Numbered from the stretch's first letter, positions 7,386-16,640 are shown. The stretch is DNA of 64,000 nucleotides from CATOSP01 sp034422355 (GCA_034422355.1 DAOUJS010000008.1:1-64000); one strand, 5' to 3'. Notes: a model not told the origin generated them from the letters alone. Made by a program: numbers and translations.

Positions 7386-8837
7386 ATGCCGGACGCAAGC
7401 CGCACTTCGCTAAGCCGGACTTTCGCCAGGTTCGTTACCGCCCTGGAATTCGATGCCCTGCCCCATGAGGTGGTGGACAAGATCAAGGCTTCGGTACTCC
7501 ACGCAATGGTTACCGCAATCGTTGGCGCAGATACCGGCCACGGCAAGGCATCGGTGGAACTGGCCAAGGCCGAGGAAAGCCTCCCCGGCGGCGCAACCAT
7601 CCTGGTGGACGGTACGCAGGCCACCCGCTGCGGCGCGGCCTTCGCCAACAGTAAGCTGATGCACGCCACCAACCAGTCCGACTCCTACCGTATGCTGATC
7701 CACCCCGGCCCGTGCAACATTCCCGCCGCGCTGGCCAGCGCAGAGATGGGCGCCGGAGGCGGAAGCGAGGGTGGGAGCGGGACTAGAAAACCCAGCGGCC
7801 AGGACTTCCTGACCGCACTGGTGGCAGGCTACGAGGTAGAGGCCCGGATTGCGGGAGACTTTATCCCCTCAACCCAGGCCCGGGGTTTCCGCTCCAGCCC
7901 GGTCTACGGCACCCTGGGCGCGGCGGTGACCACCGGCAAGCTCCTGCGCCTGACCGAAGACCAGATGGTCACCGCTCTTGCCCTGGCCTGCACCTTCACC
8001 GGCGGCACCACCGAGGGAGCAAGCTCCGGAGGCCAGGAGATGCTCTTCCACGAACCCAACGCCACCCGCAACGGCATCATGGCCGCCCTGCTGGCACGGG
8101 AGAACGTCCGGGGTTCGGAGACGGCATTGGAGGGCAACGCCGGCTTTTATACCGCCTTCACCGGAAACAACCGGGGTGATCTCACCTACTCCTTCCTCGG
8201 CCCCAACGAAACGGACATGTCCACGGTCACCGAGGGACTCGGCTCCCGCTGGGAGGTGATGCACGTAACCCCCAAGATTTACCAGACTGCCGGATACAAT
8301 TGCCCCGTCATCGACCTGATGACCCAGATTCGTACCAGCCACGAGATAGCCCCGGACACTATAGAGAGCATCACCATCGACATGAACTGGCTGGAGACCC
8401 TTTATCCCTCTCCGGAGTTCCCCAACCCCCAGCGCACGTCTCCCGGCGTTGGCAGCACCCACTACTTCGCCGCCTATACTTGCATCAACGGCCATTACCC
8501 TCCTCTGAAGCCCCGGCTCGACCCCGGCATTAGCGCGCCCAGGGAATCCGGCGACGTCATGGACTTGATGCGGCGGGTCTATGTAGTGGGCCACAGGGAC
8601 CGCCCCGCCTTCGCGCCCCGCATCACCATCGAAGTCGCCGGAGGCAACACCTACCAGGGCGAGTATCACGGCGATGAACTCAAATGGGACCTTGCCACCG
8701 AGGTGCGCCGCATCAGCGCCCTGTTCCCGGACATGTCCTGGCCCACCGACCGCCTCATTGCCCTGGTCGATACTGTCTCTCTCCTGGAAAAATTCCCGGA
8801 CATAACCCAGTTGGTCCAGCTATGCGTCCGGCGGTAG
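7386..8837 (+). CDS. MmgE/PrpD family protein
   Basis: The 483-residue length is normal for the family, which includes 2-methylcitrate dehydratase and iminodisuccinate epimerase-like enzymes. Seen are VVDKIKASVLHAMV near the N terminus, FANSKLMHATNQSD, LVAGYEVEARI, GTLGAAVTTGKLLRL and AGYNCPVIDL. GAGGGG precedes the ATG. The specific substrate is unresolved; cis-aconitate decarboxylase-like activity is also known in the family. Confidence 0.85.
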   Translation: MPDASRTSLSRTFARFVTALEFDALPHEVVDKIKASVLHAMVTAIVGADTGHGKASVELAKAEESLPGGATILVDGTQATRCGAAFANSKLMHATNQSDSYRMLIHPGPCNIPAALASAEMGAGGGSEGGSGTRKPSGQDFLTALVAGYEVEARIAGDFIPSTQARGFRSSPVYGTLGAAVTTGKLLRLTEDQMVTALALACTFTGGTTEGASSGGQEMLFHEPNATRNGIMAALLARENVRGSETALEGNAGFYTAFTGNNRGDLTYSFLGPNETDMSTVTEGLGSRWEVMHVTPKIYQTAGYNCPVIDLMTQIRTSHEIAPDTIESITIDMNWLETLYPSPEFPNPQRTSPGVGSTHYFAAYTCINGHYPPLKPRLDPGISAPRESGDVMDLMRRVYVVGHRDRPAFAPRITIEVAGGNTYQGEYHGDELKWDLATEVRRISALFPDMSWPTDRLIALVDTVSLLEKFPDITQLVQLCVRR

Positions 8838-8861
8838 CCGGTTGCTGGCGATTGGCGGCTC

Positions 8862-9776
8862 GTGATTAGCAGCCCCTTACGATACTTGCTGGTGTGCGCA
8901 GCCATCTTCCTCTGCCTCGCTGTACTGGCGAGCGCGGCTGCGTGCAGCGGCTCGGCAAGCCCGCCGGAACCGCCTCCAATCCCGGAGGTCAGCGCCGTGG
9001 TCATCACCCGAGACCTGGGGCTGGGCGAGAACCGTATCGCCTTCGGGCTGGTGGACCTGAACGGAATGCCTGTTCGCCGGGAACATGTGCAGGTACGCGC
9101 ATTGCTCCTTCCCCCGACCGAAGGTCCCGGCGAGGAGCGGGACTCCGCCGTGGCCACCTTCAACAAGTGGCCAATGGGCGAGCAGGGGGTCTTCACCACG
9201 AAACTGAGCTTCGACGAGGTCGGCTTCTGGGAGATAGAGGCCACCATCACCGGCGATGACGGACACCCTGTCACGGCCAGGGGCGCGGTGGAGGTCAAGG
9301 AAAAGGCCGAATCACCGGCCATCGGCGAACTCGCCCCCCGCAGCGTTACCGCCACTGCGTCCGATACCGACGACATTGCCGCCATCACCAGCGCATTCAC
9401 CCCTGACCCGGACCTGTACCAGGTCTCCCTGCGCGAGGCGCTGGAACAGGACAAACCCGTCCTGGTGGCGTTCTCAACCCCCAGGTTCTGCGTATCGGCC
9501 ACCTGCGGCCCCCAGTTGGAAGTCGTGTCCCGCATGAAGGACCGCTACTCTGACCGGGCGAACTTCATCCACGTGGAGGTCTTCAAGGACCCTCACCTCA
9601 TCAAGGGGGGCCGTCCGCCCACCGGGGGTTACGTGTCCGCCGTGGAGGAGTGGAACCTGCCATCGGAGCCGTGGACGTTCATTATTGACAAGTCCGGGCG
9701 TGTACACGCCAAGTTCGAGCAGTTCACCACCGAGGAGGAGTTGGAGGCGGCGCTGCTGGAAGTGGTTGAGGGGTAA
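8862..9776 (+). CDS. Secreted lipoprotein with thioredoxin-like domain
   Basis: 304 residues from a GTG start. There is an N-terminal signal helix (LLVCAAIFLCLAVLAS) followed by the lipobox-like SAAAC. The central part looks like an immunoglobulin/beta-sandwich domain (residues about 40-140). The C-terminal part (about 185-300) is thioredoxin-like: DKPVLVAFSTPRFC, then CVSATC and EPWTFIIDKSGRV. The cysteine pair is spaced CxxxxC instead of CxxC, so redox chemistry may differ. The ribosome site is weak. Confidence 0.75.
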   Translation: MISSPLRYLLVCAAIFLCLAVLASAAACSGSASPPEPPPIPEVSAVVITRDLGLGENRIAFGLVDLNGMPVRREHVQVRALLLPPTEGPGEERDSAVATFNKWPMGEQGVFTTKLSFDEVGFWEIEATITGDDGHPVTARGAVEVKEKAESPAIGELAPRSVTATASDTDDIAAITSAFTPDPDLYQVSLREALEQDKPVLVAFSTPRFCVSATCGPQLEVVSRMKDRYSDRANFIHVEVFKDPHLIKGGRPPTGGYVSAVEEWNLPSEPWTFIIDKSGRVHAKFEQFTTEEELEAALLEVVEG

Positions 9777-9896
9777 CGGCAAGAACAGCCATTGCAGAAG
9801 CTAAGAAGTGCCCGGTCGAGATGAAATGGCACGTTGCTCATCCCAATGCTTCGTTTACCAGCGTCAGGCGGGGTCCGGTCGCGGTCTTGCTAGCGT

Positions 9897-9913
9897 CCCT
9901 GCTTTTGGCAGGG
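9897..9913. terminator. Small hairpin between convergent lipoprotein genes
   Basis: CCCTGC and GCAGGG pair around TTTTG. The hairpin lies between convergent genes ending at 9776 (+) and 9927 (-). It is short, so this is only a possible shared terminator. Confidence 0.35.
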
Positions 9914-9926
9914 CTGTGCCATTGAG

Positions 9927-10460
9927 CTATCGGCTGTACCTTCTGGTCAGGGAGATGTCGTCGTTAGAGACGGAGTAGTCGGTGATCTTCTGGTCTGCCG
10001 GCAGGCTGGCGTTCATGCTAATTAAGACAGGGAGCGAGGCGTGATAGGCGCCTCCGTGCTGCGGGTGGTCGACGGTGAAAGTTACGCTGACCTGTCCGCG
10101 GATGGTGTAGATCCGGTCTAGTGGGTTGGTGGATTCAAGCGAGCGGGAAGAGAGGACTTTGATCTCGGCATCCCTGATTATCTGGGCTGTGTAGGACTCA
10201 GCCGGGAACGGGGTGGCTTGGATGATTGCTTGGGCCAGATCTCCGGCGAGTTCAGTCCTGTGGTGACTGAGCCAGCCCAGTGCTTCGTATTCTGCGGCTG
10301 GCGGCTCTGTTGGCCAACGGTTGACCTGGCCTGGAGTTGGGCTTGGAGTGAGAGTTGGGAGCGGGCGGCTGGTAATTGGGACCTCGCCGGCGCAGGCTAT
10401 GAGGCCGAGGGTTGCGGCGAGTAGGGTGAGCAGGGCGGTCAGGAAGGTCCGCTGTCCCAA
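9927..10460 (-). CDS. Putative lipoprotein of unknown function
   Basis: 177 residues from a TTG start with AAGGAG eight bases ahead. A signal helix (FLTALLTLLAATLGLIAC) ends in a lipobox cysteine, followed by a Pro/Thr-rich linker (LPTLTPSPTPGQ). The remainder contains FTVDHPQHGGAYHASLPV, with no family recognised. The linker style matches other surface lipoproteins in the window. Confidence 0.7.
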   Translation of the reverse strand: MGQRTFLTALLTLLAATLGLIACAGEVPITSRPLPTLTPSPTPGQVNRWPTEPPAAEYEALGWLSHHRTELAGDLAQAIIQATPFPAESYTAQIIRDAEIKVLSSRSLESTNPLDRIYTIRGQVSVTFTVDHPQHGGAYHASLPVLISMNASLPADQKITDYSVSNDDISLTRRYSR

Positions 10461-10631
10461 CTGGGAGTCTCCTTCGTAAATGGCTGAGTCTGGTTCCGCA
10501 AAGCCTTGAGGTCTGGCGGAGAGTTTGCGAAAGTAAACGATGATGAAGGTTAACTCGAGAGTACCGCCTATCGTACGTGACTGCCCGGCGGAACCGCAAT
10601 GCGAATTTCCAGCGGCTGCCGGGACATCGGT

Positions 10632-10656
10632 CTATCCCCGCGAAAGAGGGAATCCA
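10632..10656 (+). repeat. REP-like palindromic repeat, copy 1
   Basis: CCCCGCGAAAGAGGGAATCCAT here matches 53617-53639 at about 20 of 23 positions. It resembles the common dispersed TTCCCGC/GCGGGAATCCA type repeat. This copy has lost one arm's symmetry. Confidence 0.45.
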
Positions 10657-10721
10657 TGCGTGGATACAATGTGAGTCTGCCCATTACTTGAAAAACAGGG
10701 AAACAACACGCCCCGCACACC

Positions 10722-11090
10722 CTAATCCGTCGCGTGAATGGCCACCAGCAACTCGCCCCTGGTGATGTAGAAAATCTTCACCGTCTGTCCCAGGACCTGG
10801 TGCTGCCGGAAATGGGCCGGCAGAAATGGCAGCGGCCCCTCGCTGGTGAACCGCCAGACCTCCCCTTCCACGGTGCGGATACTCAACCACTCCACCTCGT
10901 CCCGGTTGCGCTCCACCACGTCCACCACCCGCCCGCTCTTCCAATCGGTCTTGACGGTGGAATAGTCGTCCAACTCCCAACAGCCCGCGGCCAGAGTCCC
11001 GGTCAACAATAGGGCCGATATGGAAAGCAACCGCAGGAAGCGGCGGGAAGGAAAAGCCGGATCACCACGGCCCCATGCTCCGATGCCCAT
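10722..11090 (-). CDS. Small lipoprotein of unknown function
   Basis: 122 residues starting at ATG 11090 behind GGGAG; the longer upstream frame is not supported. Signal segment FLRLLSISALLLTGTLAAGC has a classical lipobox. The body (VKTDWKSGRVVDVVERNRDEVEWLSI ... KIFYITRGELLVAIHATD) is soluble and unrecognised. Confidence 0.7.
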   Translation of the reverse strand: MGIGAWGRGDPAFPSRRFLRLLSISALLLTGTLAAGCWELDDYSTVKTDWKSGRVVDVVERNRDEVEWLSIRTVEGEVWRFTSEGPLPFLPAHFRQHQVLGQTVKIFYITRGELLVAIHATD

Positions 11091-11165
11091 GACAACTCCC
11101 AAAATTGTATCACAGCGATGTTCCGGCCCCGCATGGGACTCCTGACGCTGCCATTCGTACTTACA

Positions 11166-11195
11166 TTGATAACCTGTGCTGGTGCGGCGTATAAT
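11166..11195 (+). promoter_or_regulatory. Sigma70-type promoter for pdxS
   Basis: TTGATA at 11166-11171 and a perfect TATAAT at 11190-11195 are 18 bases apart. The predicted transcript would start about 115 bases before pdxS. Confidence 0.65.
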
Positions 11196-11317
11196 ACGGG
11201 CCAATCCATCGGCTCCGCGCCGCTGGGGCTGGAACCCCAAAAGCAGCCCATCACGCAGAGCCGAAGCTACTTGGCCTGACCGGGTAGTTCCAAGATGTCC
11301 TAGCGGAGGAAGTGAAC

Positions 11318-12208
11318 ATGGTCGACGTATTGACGGGTACTTTTGCAGTCAAGTCCGGGCACGCCCAGATGCTCAAGGGCGGTGTCATAATGGATGTGGT
11401 GAACCCGGAGCAGGCCAAGATTGCCGAGGAGAACGGCGCAGTCGCGGTCATGGCCCTGGAGCGGGTGCCCGCCGACATACGGGCCGACGGCGGCGTCGCC
11501 CGGATGACCGATCCCAGCGTCATCTGCGCCATTATGGATACCGTCAGCATCCCCGTGATGGCCAAGTGCCGTATCGGGCACTTCGTCGAGGCCCAGGTAC
11601 TGGAGGCATTGGGCGTCGATTACGTCGACGAGTCGGAAGTGCTGACCCCCGCCGACGAGACCCACCACGTTTGGAAGCACGATTTCACCGTCCCCTTCGT
11701 CTGCGGCTGCCGCGACCTTGGCGAGGCCCTGCGCCGCATTTCCGAGGGCGCGGCCATGATTCGCACCAAGGGAGAGGCAGGCACCGGCGACGTGGTGGAG
11801 GCCGTCCGCCACATGCGCTCCGTCCAGGACAGCATCCGCAAGCTCCAGACCATGCCCGACGATGAACTGGTCGTAGAGGCACGCAACCTGGGCGTGAGCC
11901 TGGACCTGCTGATGCAGACTCGCGAACAGGAGCGCCTGCCCGTGGTCAACTTCGCTGCCGGCGGCGTGGCTACTCCCGCCGATGCCTCCCTGATGATGCA
12001 GCTTGGCGCAGACGGCGTGTTCGTCGGCTCCGGCATCTTCAAGTCCGGCGATCCCGCGCGCCGTGCCTACTCCATCGTGCAGGCCGTGACCCACTACAAC
12101 GACCCCAAGATTCTCGCCGAAGTCTCCAAGGACCTGGGCGAGGCAATGGTCGGCATCAGCGCCCGCACCATCCCCGAGGCTGAGCTCCTCGCGCCCCGGA
12201 GCCGGTAG
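11318..12208 (+). CDS. pdxS: Pyridoxal 5'-phosphate synthase lyase subunit PdxS
   Basis: 296 residues, full length. PdxS condenses ribose 5-phosphate, glyceraldehyde 3-phosphate and PdxT-derived ammonia into PLP in the cytoplasm. Seen: KGGVIMDVVNPEQAKIAEE, AVMALERVPADIR, MAKCRIGHFVEAQ, DESEVLTPAD, PFVCGCRDLGEALRR, IRTKGEAGTG and FAAGGVATPADASLMMQLG. ATG 11318 is chosen over GTG 11312 because GGAGGA at 11305-11310 needs the longer spacer. pdxT follows after one intervening gene. Confidence 0.95.
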   Translation: MVDVLTGTFAVKSGHAQMLKGGVIMDVVNPEQAKIAEENGAVAVMALERVPADIRADGGVARMTDPSVICAIMDTVSIPVMAKCRIGHFVEAQVLEALGVDYVDESEVLTPADETHHVWKHDFTVPFVCGCRDLGEALRRISEGAAMIRTKGEAGTGDVVEAVRHMRSVQDSIRKLQTMPDDELVVEARNLGVSLDLLMQTREQERLPVVNFAAGGVATPADASLMMQLGADGVFVGSGIFKSGDPARRAYSIVQAVTHYNDPKILAEVSKDLGEAMVGISARTIPEAELLAPRSR

Positions 12209-12218
12209 CTCTGCTCAA

Positions 12219-12254
12219 GTTCCCTCTCCGAAGGGAGAAGGTCAGGGTGAGGGT
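12219..12254 (+). repeat. Dispersed intergenic palindrome (CCCTCTCC...GGGTGAGGGTG type)
   Basis: TTCCCTCTCC-GAAGGGAGAAGGTCAGGGTGAGGGTG resembles a very common noncoding extragenic repeat. It forms a short hairpin TCCCT/AGGGA. It directly follows pdxS and may act as a transcript end or mRNA-stability hairpin. Confidence 0.5.
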
Positions 12255-12260
12255 GTAGTA

Positions 12261-12620
12261 ATGGGAGCTTTCGAGGTTACAGTAGGCATAGGCCGGTTGG
12301 GGGAGGGCGAACTGACCCCGGTGACTGCGATGGTTGATACCGGAGCAGCCCACTCCGTGATGCCCGAATCCGTGCTGAGACGGATGGGCTTAACTCCCAT
12401 TGAGTATCGACCCTTTGCGATTGCCGACGGCACAGAGGTGGAATACGGCTACGGAATGGCCCGATTCGGCATTGATGGGCGGGAATTCCCTTGCCCGGTC
12501 ATCTTTGGCGCGGAAGGACAGTTCCTTCTGGGGGCAACCAGCCTGCAAATTTTCAACCTTATGGTTGACCCCTCAGAAGAGCAACTGGTAACTAAGCCCC
12601 TTCGGGCCAGGGCAATTTAG
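12261..12620 (+). CDS. Retropepsin-like (clan AA) aspartic protease
   Basis: 119 residues. The active-site motif AMVDTGAAHSVMPES (about residues 24-38) and the later FLLGATSLQIFNLMVDP are typical of single-domain retropepsin-like proteases that work as homodimers. It lies between pdxS and pdxT on the same strand (52 bases after pdxS, 53 before pdxT). A direct role in B6 synthesis is not known. Confidence 0.8.
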   Translation: MGAFEVTVGIGRLGEGELTPVTAMVDTGAAHSVMPESVLRRMGLTPIEYRPFAIADGTEVEYGYGMARFGIDGREFPCPVIFGAEGQFLLGATSLQIFNLMVDPSEEQLVTKPLRARAI

Positions 12621-12673
12621 ACGGGCAGGCATCAACCATCGCCCATCATAAGAGGGTTAACCGGCAGGAAGCG

Positions 12674-13294
12674 TTGAACATCGGCGTATTGGCGATACAG
12701 GGCGATTTCGCGGAGCATATCGCAATCCTCCGCAAGGCAGGCGTGGATGCCCGCGAAGTCCGGTTGCCGGAGCAGTTGGAGTCCCTGGACGGGCTGATAA
12801 TTCCGGGCGGCGAGAGCACCACGCTGAGCCGCCTCATGAACATCTACCACCTCCGCGATCCCATTGCCGGCATGGTCAAGGAGGGCAAGGCCGTCTGGGG
12901 CACGTGCGCGGGCATGATCATGCTGGCCCGGGAGATTACCGAAGATGACCCGGTCCCGCTGGGCCTCATGGACATCGGAGTCCACCGCAACGCCTACGGA
13001 CGCCAGGTTGACAGCTTCGAACAGGACCTGGAGATTGCCGGAATTGGCCCGGAACCCTTTCACGGCATCTTCATCCGTGCGCCCAAGATCATCCGGGTAG
13101 GCGAGGACATAGACGTGCTGGCGACCATCCCCGGCGGGGAGCCGGTGGCCGTCCGTCAGGGGGCGTTGCTGGCAACATCCTTCCACCCGGAATTGACCAA
13201 CGATACGAGGTTCCACGAACATTTCCTCAGCATTGCTTCCCCAACCGCTAGGGAGGCGGATTCCACGCACCGTGGAGGGCCGGAGCGGTCGTGA
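12674..13294 (+). CDS. pdxT: Pyridoxal 5'-phosphate synthase glutaminase subunit PdxT
   Basis: 206 residues. PdxT hydrolyses glutamine and channels ammonia to PdxS. The class I amidotransferase features are present: IGVLAIQGDFAEH, LIIPGGESTT, the nucleophile in WGTCAGM and the His/Glu pair in SFHPEL. The start is TTG with CAGGAAG ahead. The C-terminal tail after FLSIASP is longer than usual and rich in charged residues. Confidence 0.93.
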   Translation: MNIGVLAIQGDFAEHIAILRKAGVDAREVRLPEQLESLDGLIIPGGESTTLSRLMNIYHLRDPIAGMVKEGKAVWGTCAGMIMLAREITEDDPVPLGLMDIGVHRNAYGRQVDSFEQDLEIAGIGPEPFHGIFIRAPKIIRVGEDIDVLATIPGGEPVAVRQGALLATSFHPELTNDTRFHEHFLSIASPTAREADSTHRGGPERS

Positions 13295-13340
13295 AGGACC
13301 CGCGTTTCAGCGGGAGCTGGGTAGCTCCTTCAGCGGCGGA

Positions 13341-13649
13341 ATGATGCAGAACATACGCATCACCGACGTCGTGCGCTGCTTGTTGTTGAACGTTCCGAAT
13401 GCGCCCAACCTGGTCTGCCCCGGCGGTGCCCTCCCATCCGGACGGGGCCTGGGAAGGCCGGTCATCTGGCGCGACGACCGTGAACCCGCGGACCGGACCC
13501 GCCGGGAATTGGCGTTCTGGGAGCGGGACCGGGTAACTGGGATGCTCGCTCTTCATTCCCGCAACGGACTCGAAACGGGACGAATCATATCCCATCCAGA
13601 GTATCCCGGTTTCCTGCGGGCGGGACCCGTCCCCGGGATGGAAGCGTAG
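13341..13649 (+). CDS. Doubtful small ORF downstream of pdxT
   Basis: 102 codons from ATG 13341 are open but have no recognised family and only a weak ribosome site. The opposite strand is also open over the same interval. Bases 13313-13328 just before it form a GGAGCT-GGGT-AGCTCC hairpin. It may be a real small gene, a decayed gene or noncoding. Recorded so that 13295-13684 is not taken as empty. Confidence 0.25.
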   Translation: MMQNIRITDVVRCLLLNVPNAPNLVCPGGALPSGRGLGRPVIWRDDREPADRTRRELAFWERDRVTGMLALHSRNGLETGRIISHPEYPGFLRAGPVPGMEA

Positions 13650-13684
13650 GACTGTCTCAGCCAATTCACAGAGGAGATGCGCCT

Positions 13685-13984
13685 ATGTCCATTGAATGGG
13701 AAGAAATGGAACCAGAACCGGGCATGGCCGAACAACTGTTCACGGGCATTGGAGATTCCGGCGAGACCTACGAAGTCTGGTATGGTGCGGCGTTTCTGAA
13801 TCCGGATACGGCCGTGCTTCGATGGATAGCCCAGGGATGGCCGGAGTACGATTCAGACAGTCTGCCCCTCTTCGACTCCCTTGCGGAAGCGCAGGCGTTG
13901 TGCGAGCGGTGGGAAGCCATAAAGGTGGACGCCGAAGAGCGGGCCAGGGCGGCCTTTACCGGCGTCAGGGCCGGCCAGGGCTGA
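13685..13984 (+). CDS. Small acidic protein of unknown function
   Basis: 99 residues, strongly acidic at the N terminus (EWEEMEPEPG) with a C-terminal helix (LAEAQALCERWEAIKVDAEERARAAF). GAGGAG precedes the ATG. It ends about 30 bases before the R3H/AAA ATPase gene and is probably in the same transcript. No family recognised. Confidence 0.65.
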   Translation: MSIEWEEMEPEPGMAEQLFTGIGDSGETYEVWYGAAFLNPDTAVLRWIAQGWPEYDSDSLPLFDSLAEAQALCERWEAIKVDAEERARAAFTGVRAGQG

Positions 13985-14014
13985 TACTGATACATCCTTG
14001 ACGGAGGGATGACA

Positions 14015-15718
14015 TTGGCAACGGTCTCGCAGTCAGTCCGGGAAGAACTTGCCCAGTTGCTCGACGTGCTGCCTCCCAGGGTCGCAGGTACGCTGTATAG
14101 CCGGGATGATGTGGAGGAACTCCTGGAGGTCGTGCTGGACCTGGGGCGGCTGCCCGAGGCTCGCTTTCCAGACGGCGACGTTCCCCTGTCGGACCAGGAA
14201 GTCACCCGGGACGATCTGGACAGCGTCATCCAATGGTTGGGCGAGTTCGGCGGCGACAACCGCGCCGGCATAGAGCGGACTTTGCATCGAATCTCCGCCA
14301 TCCGCAACCGGAAGGGACAGGTCGTGGGCATCACCTGCAGGGTGGGCCGCGCCGTATTCGGGACCATCAAGATAATTGAAGACATTGCCCTGTCCGGCAA
14401 GAACATCCTCTTCCTGGGGCGTCCCGGCGTCGGCAAGACCACCATGCTCCGCGAGATGGCCCGGGTGCTCTCCACCGGTAACGCGGCCCCGGACGAGGTC
14501 GCCGGCCGGGGAGCGGAGGACGGGATCCGTCCCCAAAAAGACGCCCGAAAACGGGTCATCATCGTCGATACTTCCAATGAAATCGCCGGAGACGGAGACG
14601 TCGCCCATCCTGCCATCGGCCGCTCCCGCAGGATGCAGGTGGGCACACCGGAGGCCCAGCACAGCGTGATGATCGAGGCCGTGGAGAACCACATGCCCGA
14701 GGTGATCATCATCGATGAGATGGGGACCGAGAGGGAGGCCGCCGCCGCACGCACCATCGCCGAGCGGGGCGTCCAGCTTGTCGCCACCGCCCACGGCAAC
14801 TCCCTGGACAATCTGGTACTGAACCCGACCCTCTCTGACCTTGTCGGCGGTGTCCAGGCCGTGACCCTGGGCGACCAGGAAGCACGCTACAGGGGCACCC
14901 AGAAGACCGTGTTGGAGCGGAAGGCCCCCCCGACCTTCGACGTCGTGGTAGAGATTCAAAGCTGGGAGCGGGTCGCAGTACACGACGGCGTGGCAAACGT
15001 GGTGGACCAGTGGCTCCGCGGGTTTCCCGTCGCGCCTGAGTTGCGCTGGCTGGACGAGTCGGGACAGGTGAACCGGAGCCGGGCCGAGGCCAGGCCCAGC
15101 GAGGCTGCTCCTGCTCCCTGGAACGCCCAATACACCCCGACGAAACAGAACGGGCCGCGTATCCAGCCTTATCCCGCCGATAATCACCAGGCTGATGCGC
15201 CCCGGCCCGAGGATATCGACATCCGCGTGTTCCTGTTCGGGATTGGCCGCGACAAGCTGGAAGCGGCCCGGGCGGAAATTGGCGTGTCCGTGGAGACGGT
15301 CAACGAACTGCGCCGTGCCGACGCGGTGCTCACCACCAAGACTCACTACCGGCGGGGTTCCCAGTTGGTTCGCATCGCAGAGGCCAGCGGCACCCCAGTG
15401 TACGTCCTGCGCAAGAACACCATGCCCCAGATACAGGAATTCCTGCGTACCCTGGCCAGGGAGCATGGCCGCGGCCCCGACGGTTCTGAGAGTTGGCTCG
15501 AACCCTCCGATGAAGACTACAAGGCAGTGCTGGAACAGGCCATGCAGGAAGCCGAAGAAGCGGCCCAACGGGTATTGGGAGGCGAACCGTCCATCCAATT
15601 GTCGCCCCAGCGGTCATACGTCCGCCGGTTGCAGCACCTTCTCGGCAACCGCTACAACGTCGCCTCCACCAGCCGGGGCAGGGAACCCAGCCGCTCCGTC
15701 ATGTTCTACCGCCCCTGA
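14015..15718 (+). CDS. R3H domain AAA ATPase (Ycf45/SpoIIIAA-like)
   Basis: 567 residues. The central P-loop ATPase has Walker A LGRPGVGKTT (about residues 135-145) and Walker B EVIIIDEMG, with TAHGNSLDNL nearby, as in the Ycf45 / stage III sporulation AA-like group. The C-terminal part includes a VRRLQHLL-GNRYNV R3H-like nucleic-acid-binding segment. GGAGGG at 14003-14008 touches the ATG at 14009, so the TTG at 14015 (six-base spacer) is the better start. tmk follows 116 bases downstream. Confidence 0.85.
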   Translation: MATVSQSVREELAQLLDVLPPRVAGTLYSRDDVEELLEVVLDLGRLPEARFPDGDVPLSDQEVTRDDLDSVIQWLGEFGGDNRAGIERTLHRISAIRNRKGQVVGITCRVGRAVFGTIKIIEDIALSGKNILFLGRPGVGKTTMLREMARVLSTGNAAPDEVAGRGAEDGIRPQKDARKRVIIVDTSNEIAGDGDVAHPAIGRSRRMQVGTPEAQHSVMIEAVENHMPEVIIIDEMGTEREAAAARTIAERGVQLVATAHGNSLDNLVLNPTLSDLVGGVQAVTLGDQEARYRGTQKTVLERKAPPTFDVVVEIQSWERVAVHDGVANVVDQWLRGFPVAPELRWLDESGQVNRSRAEARPSEAAPAPWNAQYTPTKQNGPRIQPYPADNHQADAPRPEDIDIRVFLFGIGRDKLEAARAEIGVSVETVNELRRADAVLTTKTHYRRGSQLVRIAEASGTPVYVLRKNTMPQIQEFLRTLAREHGRGPDGSESWLEPSDEDYKAVLEQAMQEAEEAAQRVLGGEPSIQLSPQRSYVRRLQHLLGNRYNVASTSRGREPSRSVMFYRP

Positions 15719-15834
15719 GCGGCTGACCTTTGATACATTGCGGGCAAACGGGGCAAACCCGCATCCGGCCCCCAAGCCATGGGGGACTGTCCTGCTGGTA
15801 AACTTATGTTAATAATCGTGGGTGGAGTGTGAGG

Positions 15835-16509
15835 ATGGGAGCGCCGCTGTTCATTTCGTTCGAGGGAGGCGAGGGCGCAGGCAAGACCACCCAGTCGCGC
15901 CTGCTGTGCCGGAGGCTGCGGGAAGCGGGACAATGCGCAATTCTGGTCCACGAGCCGGGCAGCACACCCCTTGGCGAGTACCTTCGCTCCTACCTGAAAA
16001 GCAACGATCCCCTGACCGCCGAGGCCGAATTGCTGCTATTCGAGGCCGCCAGGGTGGAGCTTGTCATCCGGACCATAGAGCCGGACCTGCTCAACGGTTG
16101 CCATGTGATAGCCGACCGTTTCGAGGCTTCCACCGTTGCCTACCAGGGTTATGGCCGTGGGCTGGACCTGGAAGTGGTAGACCGGCTCAATCGGTTTGCC
16201 GTCAAAGGCCGTGCGCCGGACATCACCTTTTTGCTGGACTTGGACCCCGCCGAAGGGCTGCGGCGTGTTGGGAGCCGCCAGTTGTCCTTAGCCCTGGCTT
16301 CTGAGAGGAGCAGTTTCGGCCAGGGAGAGGCCCCTGAAGCCCAGCCGAGGTTCGAGGAGGAGACCTTGGCATTCCACCGCCGGGTCCGCCGGGGGTTCAT
16401 GGATCAGGCAAACAGTAGCCCCAACCGGTGGACGATCATCGACGCGAGCATGTCCACGGAGCAGGTGGCGGAACAGGTCTGGTCTCGGATCGACGCCGCC
16501 CTCGTCTGA
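15835..16509 (+). CDS. tmk: Thymidylate kinase
   Basis: 224 residues. It phosphorylates dTMP to dTDP with ATP. Seen: P-loop FEGGEGAGKTTQ, the substrate-site DRFEASTVAYQGYGRG, DITFLLDLDPAEGLRR and a C-terminal SMSTEQVAEQVWSRI. The start at ATG 15835 is set by GGTGGAG seven bases ahead; a GTG at 15829 is too close. The usual neighbours holB and dnaX are not adjacent. Confidence 0.92.
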   Translation: MGAPLFISFEGGEGAGKTTQSRLLCRRLREAGQCAILVHEPGSTPLGEYLRSYLKSNDPLTAEAELLLFEAARVELVIRTIEPDLLNGCHVIADRFEASTVAYQGYGRGLDLEVVDRLNRFAVKGRAPDITFLLDLDPAEGLRRVGSRQLSLALASERSSFGQGEAPEAQPRFEEETLAFHRRVRRGFMDQANSSPNRWTIIDASMSTEQVAEQVWSRIDAALV

Positions 16510-16558
16510 CAGACTACGACGGTATACTCAATTTCCCCAGCAGTGGACCAATAAGAAA

Positions 16559-16583
16559 GGCCCCTCCTTAATTCGGAGGGGCC
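16559..16583. terminator. Bidirectional hairpin terminator
   Basis: GGCCCCTCC and GGAGGGGCC pair perfectly around TTAATTC. It separates convergent tmk (+) and the SelW-like gene (-). On the minus strand it is followed by TTTCTT. Confidence 0.85.
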
Positions 16584-16640
16584 TCACTACTTTTCGACTG
16601 TTCGCGCCTGCCCGCATCCGGACCGGCGTTTACATGAGTG

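Noticed and set aside
14033..15598. 521-codon ORF on the minus strand
   Set aside because: Antisense to the R3H/AAA ATPase with its Walker motifs; no family features.
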